Origin: Desulfovibrio sp.
GTDB taxonomy: Bacteria > Desulfobacterota > Desulfovibrionia > Desulfovibrionales > Desulfovibrionaceae
Assembly: GCF_009712225.1 (NCBI RefSeq)
Contig: NZ_WASP01000005.1
Coordinates: 276,481 to 340,480, forward strand
DNA length: 64,000 nucleotides
Direction of reading: 5' to 3'
The number at the start of each line of letters is the position of its first letter. The first letter of the stretch is position 1. The notes below the pieces were generated by a model. That model had not been told where the DNA came from. It worked only from the letters and a program-made list of their open reading frames with translations, and made no database searches. The position numbers and the translations under genes are program-made. Shown here in pieces: positions 25,295 to 35,355 of this stretch.

Positions 25295-25715
25295 GGCAAA
25301 TCGTTGGGGGCGGTCTTGCTGGCGGGCAGGCCGGATTACGGCGGGCTGCCCTTGTTGCGGGTGCTCGCCATGAATGGTTGTTGCGACTGGCTGCGGCGTG
25401 CGGCTCAAAAGCCTGCGCACCACTAGTAAATCATAACAGGAGCCCGGAGGCCTCGCAAATGGCGCAGCACTGATCCGCTTTGCACAAATTTGCCAGTTCA
25501 GCACCGGTTACAAAAAGGCCTTTTTGAATGAAAATTTTTTCAACGCTTTGTAAATACTATTTTTTTTGGTGTCATCCTGCGGGCAATTAAAAATGACAGT
25601 GGATAATTATCACATATGGAGTTAGGAAAGGCGACCCCCCCCTGTACGAGAAAAGTTTGAAGCATGTTGTTTTGGTCATTGGGTACTGAACCAGGAAACG
25701 AAGATGGAGCCGGGG
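25295..25715. other. Intergenic region between the sensor kinase and the porin gene
   Basis: 421 bp with divergent genes on each side, so it should hold both promoters. The right part (25520-25640) is AT-rich with long A and T runs. A perfect 16-bp palindrome CAAAAAGGCCTTTTTG lies at 25511-25526. I could not fix a convincing -35/-10 pair for either direction, and no gene was seen. Confidence 0.5.
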
Positions 25716-27242
25716 ATGAAAAAAATTGCAGTGTTGGTTTTGGCGGCCGGTATGTTGTGCGCGCTTTCAGAAGGCGCGAGCGCCATTGATTTTTCGGCCA
25801 AGGGCCGCTGGGCTTACAATTTTAGCTACGGGCAGCACGGCAATTTTACTGCTGGTGGGGGCAGAACGGGGTACAGCTCGACTGAAGACGAATTTGAAGC
25901 CGCCCAGCAGGTTCGCCTGCAACTGGATGCCAAGGCTTCCGAAAATCTTTCCGGCACGGTTCATTTTGAAATCGGCGGATACAACCGTGGCATGATGCAG
26001 TACTGGGGCGCCAGCGGCAACGGCGGCGCTCTTGGCGCAGACGGTACAGTGGTGAAGGTCAAAAACGCCTTCATAGACTGGACTGTGCCGCAGACCGCCC
26101 TCAAGGTGCGCATGGGCATTCAGCCCATACAGCTGCCCGATTATATCAACAACAGCCAGGTGCTGGCCGATGATGCCGCGGGCATCACCGCTTCTTACGC
26201 CTTCAACGAAAATGTGGGCCTTACGGCGTTCTGGACGCGTCTGTTCAACGACAACACCACCGCTACCACCAACCGCTACCCCGGCTATATGGACAACATG
26301 GACGCCGTGGGCCTTACCCTGCCCCTGACCTTTGATGGTGTTAACCTTACACCCTGGGGCATGTATGCCGGTATTGGGCCCGCCATCAACTATGATAGCG
26401 TTACCAATGACCCCACCAAAAAGCAGATAACGAGCTATGTCAGCCAGGCTTCTGCTGGCGGCCCAAAGGCTGGCCTGCTGCCTCTGTACGGCGGTTTCCA
26501 CAAGAGCAGGCTTTCGCAGTACGGCAACGCCATGTGGGCTGGCCTGCCCGGTCAGATCACGGCTTTCGACCCCTTCCGCATTTCGTGGGACGTGGTGTAC
26601 GGCGCAGTGCAGTATGACGACAGCGCCATGAACCGCGCTGGCTGGCTGGCCTCGCTGGTGCTTGAATACAAGCTCGACTGGAGCACTCCCGGCCTGTACG
26701 GCTGGTACACCTCTGGCGACGACGACAACCTCGGCAACGGTTCCGAGCGCATGCCCAACATCCACCCCAACAACCCCAACGATTTCTCTGAATTTGCCTT
26801 CCACGGCGACCCCATCGTGGGCCGCGACAGCATTGTGGGCAAATCCATGACAGGAACCTGGGGCATCGGCGTGCGGCTCAAGGACATGAGCTTTGTTGAG
26901 AACCTCAGCCATACCTTCCGCATCAACTACATGGGCGGCACCAACGACCCCGGCGTGCTCAAAAAGATCAACCGCGCCACCGGCAGCTGGATGGCCCCCA
27001 ACGACACCACGGTTGCTGGTCGTGAAGGTCTGTACCTGACCCGCAACGACAGCCTGGTGGAATTTGGTCTGAGCACCAAGTACAAGATGTACGATAACTT
27101 TACCGTGTATGTTGAAACCAACTACGACGCCCTGTTCCTCGACAAGAGCGCCACGGTTTGGGGCAACAGCAAGATGAACGGCAAGAGCGACCGTAGTGCC
27201 GATGCCTGGAATACTGCTGTTACCTTTGTGTATCAGTTCTAA
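25716..27242 (+). CDS. Outer membrane (homotrimeric) porin
   Basis: A 508-aa exported beta-barrel. The N-terminus is a signal peptide (MKKIAVLVLAAGMLCALSEG, cleavage expected after ASA) followed by IDFSAKGRWAYNFSYG. The rest shows alternating strands with aromatic girdle residues and Gly/Asn-rich loops, and the last residue is Phe in FVYQF, the usual outer-membrane insertion signal. The general pattern fits the homotrimeric porins abundant in Desulfovibrio outer membranes. I prefer the ATG at 25716, preceded by GGAG; the ATG at 25704 (preceded by AGGAA) would add four residues before the signal peptide. A strong terminator follows. Confidence 0.88.
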   Translation: MKKIAVLVLAAGMLCALSEGASAIDFSAKGRWAYNFSYGQHGNFTAGGGRTGYSSTEDEFEAAQQVRLQLDAKASENLSGTVHFEIGGYNRGMMQYWGASGNGGALGADGTVVKVKNAFIDWTVPQTALKVRMGIQPIQLPDYINNSQVLADDAAGITASYAFNENVGLTAFWTRLFNDNTTATTNRYPGYMDNMDAVGLTLPLTFDGVNLTPWGMYAGIGPAINYDSVTNDPTKKQITSYVSQASAGGPKAGLLPLYGGFHKSRLSQYGNAMWAGLPGQITAFDPFRISWDVVYGAVQYDDSAMNRAGWLASLVLEYKLDWSTPGLYGWYTSGDDDNLGNGSERMPNIHPNNPNDFSEFAFHGDPIVGRDSIVGKSMTGTWGIGVRLKDMSFVENLSHTFRINYMGGTNDPGVLKKINRATGSWMAPNDTTVAGREGLYLTRNDSLVEFGLSTKYKMYDNFTVYVETNYDALFLDKSATVWGNSKMNGKSDRSADAWNTAVTFVYQF

Positions 27243-27282
27243 TCCGCGTTGCGGCAGCAACCTGCCGCGCCCGGCATACTGC

Positions 27283-27318
27283 AAAGCGCCCATGGTTTCA
27301 TGGGCGCTTTCTGTTTTT
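27283..27318 (+). terminator. Rho-independent terminator of the porin gene
   Basis: A perfect 12-bp stem AAAGCGCCCATG / CATGGGCGCTTT with a four-base loop GTTT, followed by CTGTTTTT. The stem's A-rich start may also let it work for the convergent MFS gene. Confidence 0.92.
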
Positions 27319-27355
27319 GCCGCAGCATTCTGACTTTATTTTTTGAGTGGCGGGC

Positions 27356-28606
27356 TCAGTCGGCCTTGGGCCGTTCTGGTCTGCCCATGAGCACAACGGG
27401 CACAATGCTGAGGGCCGCCACTGCCGCCATCAGCAGGTACACGGCATCCATGCCCCACAGGGCGGCAAGCCCGCCAAATAGCGTGGGAGTGAGAATGTTG
27501 GTAATGCCCCGGCCAAAGGAATTGACGGTGAATATGGACTCGTAGTTTTGCGCGCCCTGCACTGGTTCGGTGATGATGGTCTGGATAACCGGCACGGTTC
27601 CCTTGGTAACAATGCCTATGGCCAGCGCCAGCAGCAACGTGATCACAAGGTTGCTGGAGCTGAGCAGGGCGCAGAGCAGCAGGGTGAGTGTCAGCCCCGC
27701 CGCGATGAAAATTTTGCGTGTGCCGAAAATGTCGATAAGTCGGCCACAGGCCATCTTGCCCGCAAAGGAACCAAGGGTGAACCCCAGGGCGAACGAGCCG
27801 ATGGTTTTGGCATCCATGCCCTTTGCCACCAGCAGCAGGGGCAGAAAGGTAAAGATTCTGTCATTGCTGAAAGCATTGAGCATGCTGCCCAGCATGGCCA
27901 GCAAAACAGAGCGGTTTTTCAGTATGGCAAAGGCGGCAAAGGGATTGCGGCGTGGGGGCCTGCCTGCGGAAGAATCGGCGGGCGCGGCATCGCCGCTCTC
28001 GCCGGATTCGGCAAAGCTGCCCCTTGTGCAGTAGAGCCACAGGCCCGCGCAGAGGGCAAACACCCCGTAGGCGAAACAGATGGCCCGCCAGCCGGGCATG
28101 GAGCCCACAGTGTAGGCCGCCGCAAAGGCAGCAAACGACACCAGCGGAATACGCCCCACATCGCCAATGGCCGTAAAATCGCTCATGACCCGGCCAAGCC
28201 GCGACCTGTCTGTGTTGGTGGTAATGTACGAAAAGGAAAGATTGTGGAATACGGCAAAGCCCGCCATGACCAGCAGCATGCAAGCGCCCGCGGCTGTCAT
28301 GCCGCCACCGGGCAGGACGCTGGCAGCCCCCGTACCAGCAAGCCCGGCCCCAATGAGGCCCAGCCCCGCCACGCAGGCAATCAGGGCCACAGAGCCAGCA
28401 AAGCCAAAGCGGCGCGAAAACCAGCCCGTGCCAAGGCCAGCGGCGGTGCTCAGGGCTGTGCCGAGTGAAACAATCAGGCCCACCTCTGTTTCACCACTGC
28501 CGTAAGCCAGCGCCATGAACGACAGGATCACCGGCACCGTGTCAAACAGACCATCCACCAGGATGTGGTACAGATTCAACATGATAAAACGTGCGCGGGT
28601 CATCAT
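27356..28606 (-). CDS. MFS transporter
   Basis: A 416-aa major facilitator protein with about twelve hydrophobic helices. The loop after helix 2 is TGWFSRRFGFAGS and the second-half equivalent is CGRLIDIFGTRKIF, the repeated motif A of the superfamily. A Pro/Arg-rich cytoplasmic loop (about 205-222) joins the halves. The substrate cannot be told from the sequence. It is convergent with the porin gene and stands alone between it and a chemoreceptor. The ATG at 28603 is an equally possible start, since two Met codons are adjacent. Confidence 0.85.
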   Translation of the reverse strand: MMTRARFIMLNLYHILVDGLFDTVPVILSFMALAYGSGETEVGLIVSLGTALSTAAGLGTGWFSRRFGFAGSVALIACVAGLGLIGAGLAGTGAASVLPGGGMTAAGACMLLVMAGFAVFHNLSFSYITTNTDRSRLGRVMSDFTAIGDVGRIPLVSFAAFAAAYTVGSMPGWRAICFAYGVFALCAGLWLYCTRGSFAESGESGDAAPADSSAGRPPRRNPFAAFAILKNRSVLLAMLGSMLNAFSNDRIFTFLPLLLVAKGMDAKTIGSFALGFTLGSFAGKMACGRLIDIFGTRKIFIAAGLTLTLLLCALLSSSNLVITLLLALAIGIVTKGTVPVIQTIITEPVQGAQNYESIFTVNSFGRGITNILTPTLFGGLAALWGMDAVYLLMAAVAALSIVPVVLMGRPERPKAD

Positions 28607-28686
28607 GCGTGAGCTGTACTGTCAGGCGCGGGGCGCGTCAAGGCACAAGCTGCCTGTTATGGATGGGGCCGCCGCCCCATAGGCGT

Positions 28687-28720
28687 AAAAAAGGCCCCCA
28701 GGAATAACCGGTGGAGGCCT
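28687..28720 (-). terminator. Rho-independent terminator after the chemoreceptor gene
   Basis: On the minus strand AGGCCTCCA pairs with TGGGGGCCT (9 bp with one G-T pair) and is followed by six T. It lies about 50 bp beyond the chemoreceptor stop. Confidence 0.8.
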
Positions 28721-28770
28721 GTGTGAGCACGAAAAGAAAAAACGGATGATCAGGCTAAAATCGAAGGCCT

Positions 28771-30546
28771 CTACACTGTCTGACTCTGCGTCTTCATGTC
28801 CTGAATAAGGGTGTGCAGCACGTGGGTTTGCTGAATGAGGTCTGTAACCGATTGGGCGGCGAGCTCCATGGCCTGTGCGGTTTCGGCCGAGATGGTTGCA
28901 ATCTGCTCCACCGATCTGTTGATTTCTTCGCTGGTGGCAGATTGCTGCTCGCTGGCCGTGGCGATGGACTGCACCTGATCGTTGACCTGGTCCACAAATT
29001 CAAGAATACACTTGAGCGATTCGCCAGAGTGGATGGAAAGCGATGCGGCGCTTTCAACGGCTGCCACCACGTTTTCAACGCTCGAAATATTTTTGCGTGT
29101 ACCTTCCTGAATTCCGCTAACCGCGCGGCCCACATCCTGCGTGGCGACCATCGTTTTTTCTGCCAGTTTGCGCACCTCGTCTGCCACCACGGCAAAACCA
29201 CGCCCTGCGTCACCCGCCCTCGCTGCCTCAATGGCAGCATTGAGCGCCAGCAGGTTGGTCTGGTCGGCGATATCGGCAATGATGTTCATGATCTGCCCGA
29301 TGCCGTCGGCCTGTTTGCCCAGCAGGGCCATGTCTTCGCGTATGGCAAGCGATTGCGCACGCACACCTTCAATGCCTTTTACCGCACTATTCACAACAGA
29401 CGCGCCTTCCTGAGCCTGTCCATGAGTATTGCGAGATGCGTCGGCAGCCCGTTGCGAGTTCCTGGCCACTTCGAGCACGGTGGCGTTCATTTCTTCCATG
29501 GCGGTGGCGGTTTCGCGCACACGGCCAGACTGCTCGTCTGCGCCACGGCTAGACTGCTCAACCTGGCTCGAGAGCTCCTCCGAGGCCGTAGCCACAACAT
29601 TTACCACAGATTCAAGGCTGTGCACGGCCTCAACAATCTTGTTGCGGTTGGCCTCGGCTTTTTCGCGCGCTTCTTCTGCGGTTTGCATGGCGCGGTTGGC
29701 CTTGCCTACCTCTTGCTCCGCCAGCTGGCTTTTTTCTTCTGCAAGCGAAATCTTGTGTTTCAGTTCGTCCAGCATTGTGCTGAGGTTGTCTGCCAGTGCG
29801 CCAAAATCGTCGTTGCGCTGCAGAGATATGCTTGAATCAAACTCGCCCCGGGTGATGTTTTTGGCAAAGCCAATGCATAAGCGGAGCGGCCTGATAATGC
29901 CCAGGGCAATACCCAGCGATATGAACGTGATCAGAGCAAGGGCGCAGATAAAGATGGTGGTGAAGTATATGCGTCCTTTGCTCACGATGCTACGGCCCTC
30001 TTCGGCCACTTTTTGGGAATAGGCATCGAGCAGGCTTGCAAGCTTGTCTACCACTTCACGGTGCTTCTGGTAGGCGGGGGTAAGCTGGCGGGCGGCCAGT
30101 GTTTCTGCCTCAGACCAGTTGTTGGCCTGCACGGCAGGTTTGATCTTGTTTTCAATGACATCAAACACGACGCTGCCGGTGGGGTAGAGCTCCTGATCAA
30201 CAATCTGCTTGATCTGCGGGTCGATATCGCTGGAATGCCAGAAATTATACTGGCGCAAAAAATCTTTTTTGTGTTGGGCAATGGATGCATACAGCTTTTC
30301 GAGATTTGCTGCATCCCTGGTGCCCACAACCTGCAGGGCATCCAAATAGGTTTCAATGACATACAGCGGCGGCGGCAAAATATCTGCAAGCAGGTCTTTG
30401 CTGTCGGAGATAGATTGATATGTGTCAGAACCAATAGAAGTTTTTGTTATTGTATAAGTAGAAATGGAAAAAACACCAGTCATACCAACGAATACAAAAA
30501 TGATAAGGATGGCAAATTTTTTGGCGACAGAGATATTTTTAAGCAT
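28771..30546 (-). CDS. Methyl-accepting chemotaxis protein
   Basis: A 591-aa transmembrane chemoreceptor. Helix 1 (about 12-30) and helix 2 (about 200-220) enclose a largely helical periplasmic sensor of about 165 residues. A HAMP domain ([21 protein letters not shown]) and a long coiled-coil signalling domain follow. The domain carries the conserved tip [20 protein letters not shown] and [18 protein letters not shown]. The C-terminus (MKTQSQTV) has no CheR-docking pentapeptide. I use the ATG at 30546, six bases after GGGAGAG; the ATG at 30591 lacks such a site. Its ligand is unknown. Confidence 0.9.
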   Translation of the reverse strand: MLKNISVAKKFAILIIFVFVGMTGVFSISTYTITKTSIGSDTYQSISDSKDLLADILPPPLYVIETYLDALQVVGTRDAANLEKLYASIAQHKKDFLRQYNFWHSSDIDPQIKQIVDQELYPTGSVVFDVIENKIKPAVQANNWSEAETLAARQLTPAYQKHREVVDKLASLLDAYSQKVAEEGRSIVSKGRIYFTTIFICALALITFISLGIALGIIRPLRLCIGFAKNITRGEFDSSISLQRNDDFGALADNLSTMLDELKHKISLAEEKSQLAEQEVGKANRAMQTAEEAREKAEANRNKIVEAVHSLESVVNVVATASEELSSQVEQSSRGADEQSGRVRETATAMEEMNATVLEVARNSQRAADASRNTHGQAQEGASVVNSAVKGIEGVRAQSLAIREDMALLGKQADGIGQIMNIIADIADQTNLLALNAAIEAARAGDAGRGFAVVADEVRKLAEKTMVATQDVGRAVSGIQEGTRKNISSVENVVAAVESAASLSIHSGESLKCILEFVDQVNDQVQSIATASEQQSATSEEINRSVEQIATISAETAQAMELAAQSVTDLIQQTHVLHTLIQDMKTQSQTV

Positions 30547-30762
30547 TGGTGCTCTCCCTGCATTGGTATCAAAGGTGGATTTTGTTTTCATGCTTCTAAA
30601 CGGTCACCCGGAAGAAAACAATAGGGTGGCGACATTCTCTTGAGTGTGCTTGCCAGTTAGGCAAGCGCTCACTATGCTTGATCGTGCTCAACTATAGCCA
30701 GATACGCCCAACCTGCCGCGATTTTGCGGGCTTGCCCTTGTATATTCTTACGGAAGCAGCTC

Positions 30763-33144
30763 ATGACAGAAACTGAAAATTCCTCTGCAACGCTCCACAT
30801 CACGCCATATTCCACTGCCAGCGGCAGAGCGTATATGCCCCCGCTGACGCGGGCCTCACTGAATGCCCTGTGTGATGCTGGCGGCATAAGCCCTGCGGCA
30901 TGGCAAAAGGCCATGAATTTCTGCGGGTTCAGGCCAGACGGCAAGGCCTGGCTGGCTTACTGGCGGCAGCTGTGCCTGCTGGGCGGCGCGCTGTTTTTTG
31001 TGGCGGGTGTAGTCTGTTTTATCGCCTGGAACTGGGGAACCATGACGCCGCTGGCCCGCATGGCGCTGACAGGCGCGGTGGTTGCCAGCAGCGGCTTTGG
31101 GGCGGTGCTGCTGGGGCCAGATACGCGGCTGGGGCGGGTTTTGCTGCTGGTGTGCGGCCTTGCCATTGGGCCAATGCTGGCCGTGTTCGGGCAGACCTAT
31201 CAGACCGGGGCCGAGCTGTGGGAGCTCTTTAGGGTATGGACTGCCGTGCTGGTGCTGCTGGCGCTGGCAGGCAGGCAAGCCGGGCTGTGGTTTGCAGCGT
31301 GGCTTGCGGCCAATATGTTTGGGGCGCTGTGGCTTGGGCGCAGCCTTGGCTCGCCCCTTGATGCCCTGGGCCAGACCCTTATTGTGCCAGAGTGGCTTGT
31401 TGCCATTGCCTGCGTTGTTGTGTGCTGGGAGTGGGCCGCGTACAGGGCAACACTCCGGGCTGTGAATAAATCCGTCCAGCAGGCCGACGATGGAACGGAT
31501 CATGGCGTAAATCATGCCGCAAGCCCTGCAACAGAGCAGACCTGGTTCTGTTCGCGCTGGATGCCGCGCATGCTCTATTTTGATCTGGTTATCCGCACGG
31601 CTTTTTTTCTGCACGGCCTGATCAACGGGCTGGGCCATAGCCCCAAATTCAGCCCGATGCTGTTATCGGGCAATTTTGTGGTGGGCTTTGCCGTGGTGTT
31701 GGCGGGCCTTTCTTGGTGGTGGTACCGTACGCGGCAGCCCGACCTTTTTATGCTGGCATCGCTGCTGGCGGCGGGTGCGGCGGTGCTGCTTTCAGCCTTT
31801 GCCGAGGCGGAGCTGTTTCGCGATACGGGAACAACCGCCGCCCTGCTTCTGTGGGGGCTGCTGGTTACGGGCATGACGGCGGGGCTGGCAAAAATTTTGC
31901 TGCACCTGCAGGTAAGCATGGCAACATCCCCACGGCACGAAACTGAAGCCCTGTCGTTTCCCCCCTCGATCTTTGGCCGCACGGTTGCCGGGGCAAGCTG
32001 GCAGACACTGTGGGCCTATTTGCAGGCCCACTCGCAACAAGGCGGGCTTGTGCCGCAAAGTCAGTCACTGGCCGAAGCACTGGGTGCGCTTGGGGAGCAG
32101 CCGTCGCCCTGGTATGTGCGGGCCATGCTGGCCTTTGGCGGCTGGGTGTCTGCGGTGCTGTTTATCTGCTTTTTTGGATTTTTGCTGTTTTCAAATCTGC
32201 ATATCAGCTCCAACGAAGAGCTGATTATCTTTGTTGCCTCAGTGCCGGTGCTGCTGCTTGGGCGGGTATTGTTGCCGCGCGGGCACATGTTTGCCCGGCA
32301 CTTTGGCTTTGCCATGGCCATTGCCGGTACTGCCGGGGTTTCCATCGCCCTGTGCCTGAGCGTTACCCCCGAAGGACTGGCCTGTTTTGCGCTGGCTGCG
32401 GTGCTTTTTGCGCTCGCTGTTCTCATGCGCAACGCTGGCTACACGGGGCTGGCGGCGGTGGTGACTGGCAATTGTGTGGCAATGGGAATCGCCTTTTATT
32501 ACGGCCAGATGGGTGGTGAATTAGCCGCGCACATTGAGAGAGGCTGGATGGGTGGCCCGGTGGGGCTGCTATCCCTTTGGTGGACGCTGGTTTGCGTGGG
32601 GCTGGCCTGCTACTGCCTGCGCGAAGATGCGTGGCGCGGGGCGGTCCATGGCAAACAGGCGGAGGCGTGGTTTTACGGATTGTACACCTCGGCCCTGATT
32701 TTTCAGGTATGCACCCTTGCCCCGGTTTACAGCCTGACCAGCGAGATGGGTCTGCCCGGCCTGACAGCGGGGTATCTGGGGCTTGGCGCGGCTTTGGCAG
32801 TGGCTGCGCTGGCCTGTAATTTGAGCCGGGGCGCGGGCAAGGCCTCGCGGCTGCTGGCAATGGCGGCCATTCCCCTTGCGTTTGCCCTGTCGTGGTATCT
32901 GCCGGGGGTGGGGCTGGCTCTTTTGGGCCTCGCGCTGGCACGGCAGATGGGCAGTGTGGTGATGCAGGGCTTTGTGCTGGTCTATCTCTTCGCCTACATG
33001 GTTTTTTACTACTACAGTCTGGCCGTGCCGTTTTCGTTAAAGTCACTCTATCTGGTTGTAACCGGGATAGGTTTGCTGGCGGTGGCGCTGGTGCTGCGGC
33101 TGTGGCAGGCAAAACAGACGGCAGGGGAGGCGGGCCATGCGTAG
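30763..33144 (+). CDS. DUF2157/DUF4401-type multispanning membrane protein
   Basis: A 793-aa protein with an N-terminal cytoplasmic helical region (LTRASLNALCDAGGISPAAWQKAMNFCGF) and about twenty hydrophobic segments in two blocks (about 70-350 and 460-790), separated by a polar stretch. The first block has the DUF2157 pattern GGALFFVAGVVCFIAWNWG and the second resembles DUF4401. Such fusions are usually found next to a GDYxxLxY protein, as here (8-bp overlap). Their function is not known. The start follows GGAAG. Confidence 0.75.
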   Translation: MTETENSSATLHITPYSTASGRAYMPPLTRASLNALCDAGGISPAAWQKAMNFCGFRPDGKAWLAYWRQLCLLGGALFFVAGVVCFIAWNWGTMTPLARMALTGAVVASSGFGAVLLGPDTRLGRVLLLVCGLAIGPMLAVFGQTYQTGAELWELFRVWTAVLVLLALAGRQAGLWFAAWLAANMFGALWLGRSLGSPLDALGQTLIVPEWLVAIACVVVCWEWAAYRATLRAVNKSVQQADDGTDHGVNHAASPATEQTWFCSRWMPRMLYFDLVIRTAFFLHGLINGLGHSPKFSPMLLSGNFVVGFAVVLAGLSWWWYRTRQPDLFMLASLLAAGAAVLLSAFAEAELFRDTGTTAALLLWGLLVTGMTAGLAKILLHLQVSMATSPRHETEALSFPPSIFGRTVAGASWQTLWAYLQAHSQQGGLVPQSQSLAEALGALGEQPSPWYVRAMLAFGGWVSAVLFICFFGFLLFSNLHISSNEELIIFVASVPVLLLGRVLLPRGHMFARHFGFAMAIAGTAGVSIALCLSVTPEGLACFALAAVLFALAVLMRNAGYTGLAAVVTGNCVAMGIAFYYGQMGGELAAHIERGWMGGPVGLLSLWWTLVCVGLACYCLREDAWRGAVHGKQAEAWFYGLYTSALIFQVCTLAPVYSLTSEMGLPGLTAGYLGLGAALAVAALACNLSRGAGKASRLLAMAAIPLAFALSWYLPGVGLALLGLALARQMGSVVMQGFVLVYLFAYMVFYYYSLAVPFSLKSLYLVVTGIGLLAVALVLRLWQAKQTAGEAGHA

Positions 33145-33745
33145 GCTGTATATTCTGGTGGTGCTGGTACTGTTTTTGGGAGGCTACGCCCTTGCCGCGC
33201 AGCGCATGGAAGCCGTACGGGCAGAATGCAAGACTATTTTGCTGGCTCTTGCCCCGGTTGACCCCCGCGCCCCGCTCATGGGCGACTACATGGCCCTGCG
33301 CTATGTGGTGAACAACGATATTCGCAAGGCTCTTGCTGCCCAGAAAAATGCGCAGAGAAACGCGCAGGAAAACGCGGCCAAAGCTACCCCAAAGTCAGCC
33401 CAAAAAGATGGGCAAAAAGACGGCCAAAAAAATGAGCAGAAAGCTGAGCCCTCTGAAAAAGTTACCACTGCCCGCGAACAAAAACGCAATGCCGAGGGCT
33501 TTGCCGTGCTGCGCATAACAAATGCCCCGGTGCCGCAGGCGGCAACCTTTGTGCGTCTGGACGATGGCAGCCCCCTGCAAGCCGACGAGTTTCTGCTGGG
33601 CTACAGGTTACGCGGCTACGAAGTAACATCTGCCGCCCCGGCTTTCTATTTTCAGGAAGGAACCGCCCACCAGTACGCTGGCGCGAAGTTTGGGGTGTTT
33701 AAGCTGGCCGCAGATGGCAAGACTTTGCTTGTTGGGCTGCAGTGA
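33137..33745 (+). CDS. GDYxxLxY motif protein
   Basis: A 202-aa protein with one N-terminal membrane or signal helix (LYILVVLVLFLGGYALA), then the name-giving motif GDYMALRY at 49-56, and a conserved C-terminal part ending GAKFGVFKLAADGKTLLVGLQ. Between them (about 63-115) is a low-complexity insert rich in Gln, Lys, Asn and Ala (AQKNAQRNAQENAAK, QKDGQKDGQKNEQK) that interrupts the usual compact domain. The gene overlaps the DUF2157 gene by 8 nt and the two probably act together in the membrane; the role is unknown. Confidence 0.8.
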   Translation: MRRLYILVVLVLFLGGYALAAQRMEAVRAECKTILLALAPVDPRAPLMGDYMALRYVVNNDIRKALAAQKNAQRNAQENAAKATPKSAQKDGQKDGQKNEQKAEPSEKVTTAREQKRNAEGFAVLRITNAPVPQAATFVRLDDGSPLQADEFLLGYRLRGYEVTSAAPAFYFQEGTAHQYAGAKFGVFKLAADGKTLLVGLQ

Positions 33746-33881
33746 TGGGGCGGGAATTGCTTCCGTTTGAGAACCCATTTTGGGGATAAAAACTGGTAAT
33801 CCAAATGCATCTGTCGAACGTTGGCGGATTGCTTTGACTAGCTCATTTCTGCAGTGTCCTTTCATTGAAAATTATTATTAC

Positions 33882-35258
33882 TTAGAGCTCCTCCTGATTT
33901 TTTTGAATAAGAGTTTCAATCGTATAGTCATTATTGTTTTCTGCCCTATTTAAGAGATCGAACATTTTTATTGAGTATTTATGGGTACTTGAAATGTTCC
34001 CCGTTTTGATTGTTATGTGATATTGGTTGTCTGACTCTTTAAAATTAACACCATGACGATCTTCAATTTCCTTCATGAGCTTGTGCGCATGCATCCAATG
34101 TGAAAACCCTAATTTGTGAGCCATTTGTGATATAAGATAGGGGTACTGGGCAGAAAGTGATTCGGGAGAATTCAATACAGTGATTCCAAACAGTTTTGCT
34201 AGTCCATCGGTGCTGCTGCATGCAGACTCAAGGAGCTGAAAATCAACCTTAAGGTCTTTACGTGGAAAATCGTGGCGTACAAGTTTGTATGTGTTTGCCA
34301 TCAACCGCCTAAGCATTTTAGGGTCAACGGATGTTTCTATATTGCCGCCATAAAATGCGTCGAAAACCCATGAAAAATCATCGGAGACAATGCTCTTTAT
34401 TCGAATTTGTTTTTCATCTTGTGTTGGGATAATTGTTTCCAACTTCTCAAATTTGTTTGATATTTTTTCTTTCCATTCCAATATATAGATATTGGGAATG
34501 ATGTCATCACCTTGTGAAAGAATTTCATCAATGTCTGATAAGATTGATGAAATATTTTTGTCTGCTGCACTGTAGCCAATAAATAAAAGAGGATGCTCAG
34601 CAAAATATGTAAGGAGCTTTGCACTTAAGTACTTTTTGTTTTTTGAAAAGTTTTGATAGTCTTCTTTCGTAAAGACTATGCTATCTGGTTGACTGCAACA
34701 TCCATGAATTTTATATATTTCTCCATATGATACGTAGTTTGCGCGGATAATTTTTTGCCCAATGACTCTGGAATATGCAGGGAAGATATTTTCTATAATG
34801 TTATCATAGTTGGTTGTTATAAGTGCGTGTGGTTTTATATTTTGCAATTTATTGATTTCATCAATAAAAGGTGAGGATAATGCATTAAAATTATTGCAAA
34901 TATTATGTATTACAGAAGATATTTTGTGCTTAATATAAATATCGGGTCGATAGCTTTTAGAAAAAAGCTCCTGTGGAAAGTTGTTTTTCCCACTTCCCCA
35001 TGCCCAATCTGTATATAGTTTTGAAAGAATGCTTCCGATCTCTGATTTATCGTCGTGCATCTGTAGGTAATAATCGATCCCTTTTGTCTCAATTTCGCAG
35101 TCGGCTGCAAGTATTTCTAATAATTCTGTCCAGTTGGGAGCACCGCAATATCTCCGTGCTAGGCCGGAACCAATAAACAAAATGGGTTGGCATCCCATGT
35201 TCTCAAGGCATTGTCGTACGTCGTCTTTTACCACACGCTGATAATCTGAATAGTCCAC
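33882..35258 (-). CDS. SIR2-domain protein (probable defence-type), AT-rich
   Basis: The N-terminal ~250 residues form a SIR2-like NAD-binding/NADase domain: FIGSGLARRY (28-37), ITTNYDN with Asn150, KIHGC with His185, and LFIGYSAADKNI. The ~200-residue C-terminal region has no recognised domain. Lone SIR2 proteins of this size act in several anti-phage systems by depleting NAD+; that role is inferred here. The start is a GTG at 35258 with AAAGGAG five bases upstream. The ATG at 35336 lies inside the tRNA terminator stem and is excluded. Base composition is far more AT-rich than all neighbours, and the gene sits downstream of the tRNA-fMet 3' end, both signs of horizontal transfer. No partner gene or transposase is seen. 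Confidence 0.82.
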   Translation of the reverse strand: MDYSDYQRVVKDDVRQCLENMGCQPILFIGSGLARRYCGAPNWTELLEILAADCEIETKGIDYYLQMHDDKSEIGSILSKLYTDWAWGSGKNNFPQELFSKSYRPDIYIKHKISSVIHNICNNFNALSSPFIDEINKLQNIKPHALITTNYDNIIENIFPAYSRVIGQKIIRANYVSYGEIYKIHGCCSQPDSIVFTKEDYQNFSKNKKYLSAKLLTYFAEHPLLFIGYSAADKNISSILSDIDEILSQGDDIIPNIYILEWKEKISNKFEKLETIIPTQDEKQIRIKSIVSDDFSWVFDAFYGGNIETSVDPKMLRRLMANTYKLVRHDFPRKDLKVDFQLLESACSSTDGLAKLFGITVLNSPESLSAQYPYLISQMAHKLGFSHWMHAHKLMKEIEDRHGVNFKESDNQYHITIKTGNISSTHKYSIKMFDLLNRAENNNDYTIETLIQKNQEEL

Positions 35259-35313
35259 GATTTCTCCTTTCCAGAGACTTGTTGTGGGAGGTCTTTGAAG
35301 TGGATGAAAACAG

Positions 35314-35347
35314 AAAAAGCCCTTACGTCTGTTCAACGTAAGGGCTT
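35314..35347 (-). terminator. Rho-independent terminator of tRNA-fMet
   Basis: On the minus strand a perfect 12-bp stem AAGCCCTTACGT / ACGTAAGGGCTT with a 7-nt loop is followed by TTTC, overlapping a T-rich stretch. It begins 8 bp after the tRNA end and separates it from the SIR2 gene. Confidence 0.88.
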
Positions 35348-35355
35348 GTGTTATC

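Noticed and set aside
33746..33881. A search for a copy of the tRNA-fMet 3' end on the far side of the SIR2 gene, which would mark an integrated element.
   Set aside because: Only scattered similarity (TTTGAGAACC versus TTTGAACC) was found. No integrase or direct repeat supports an integrative element.
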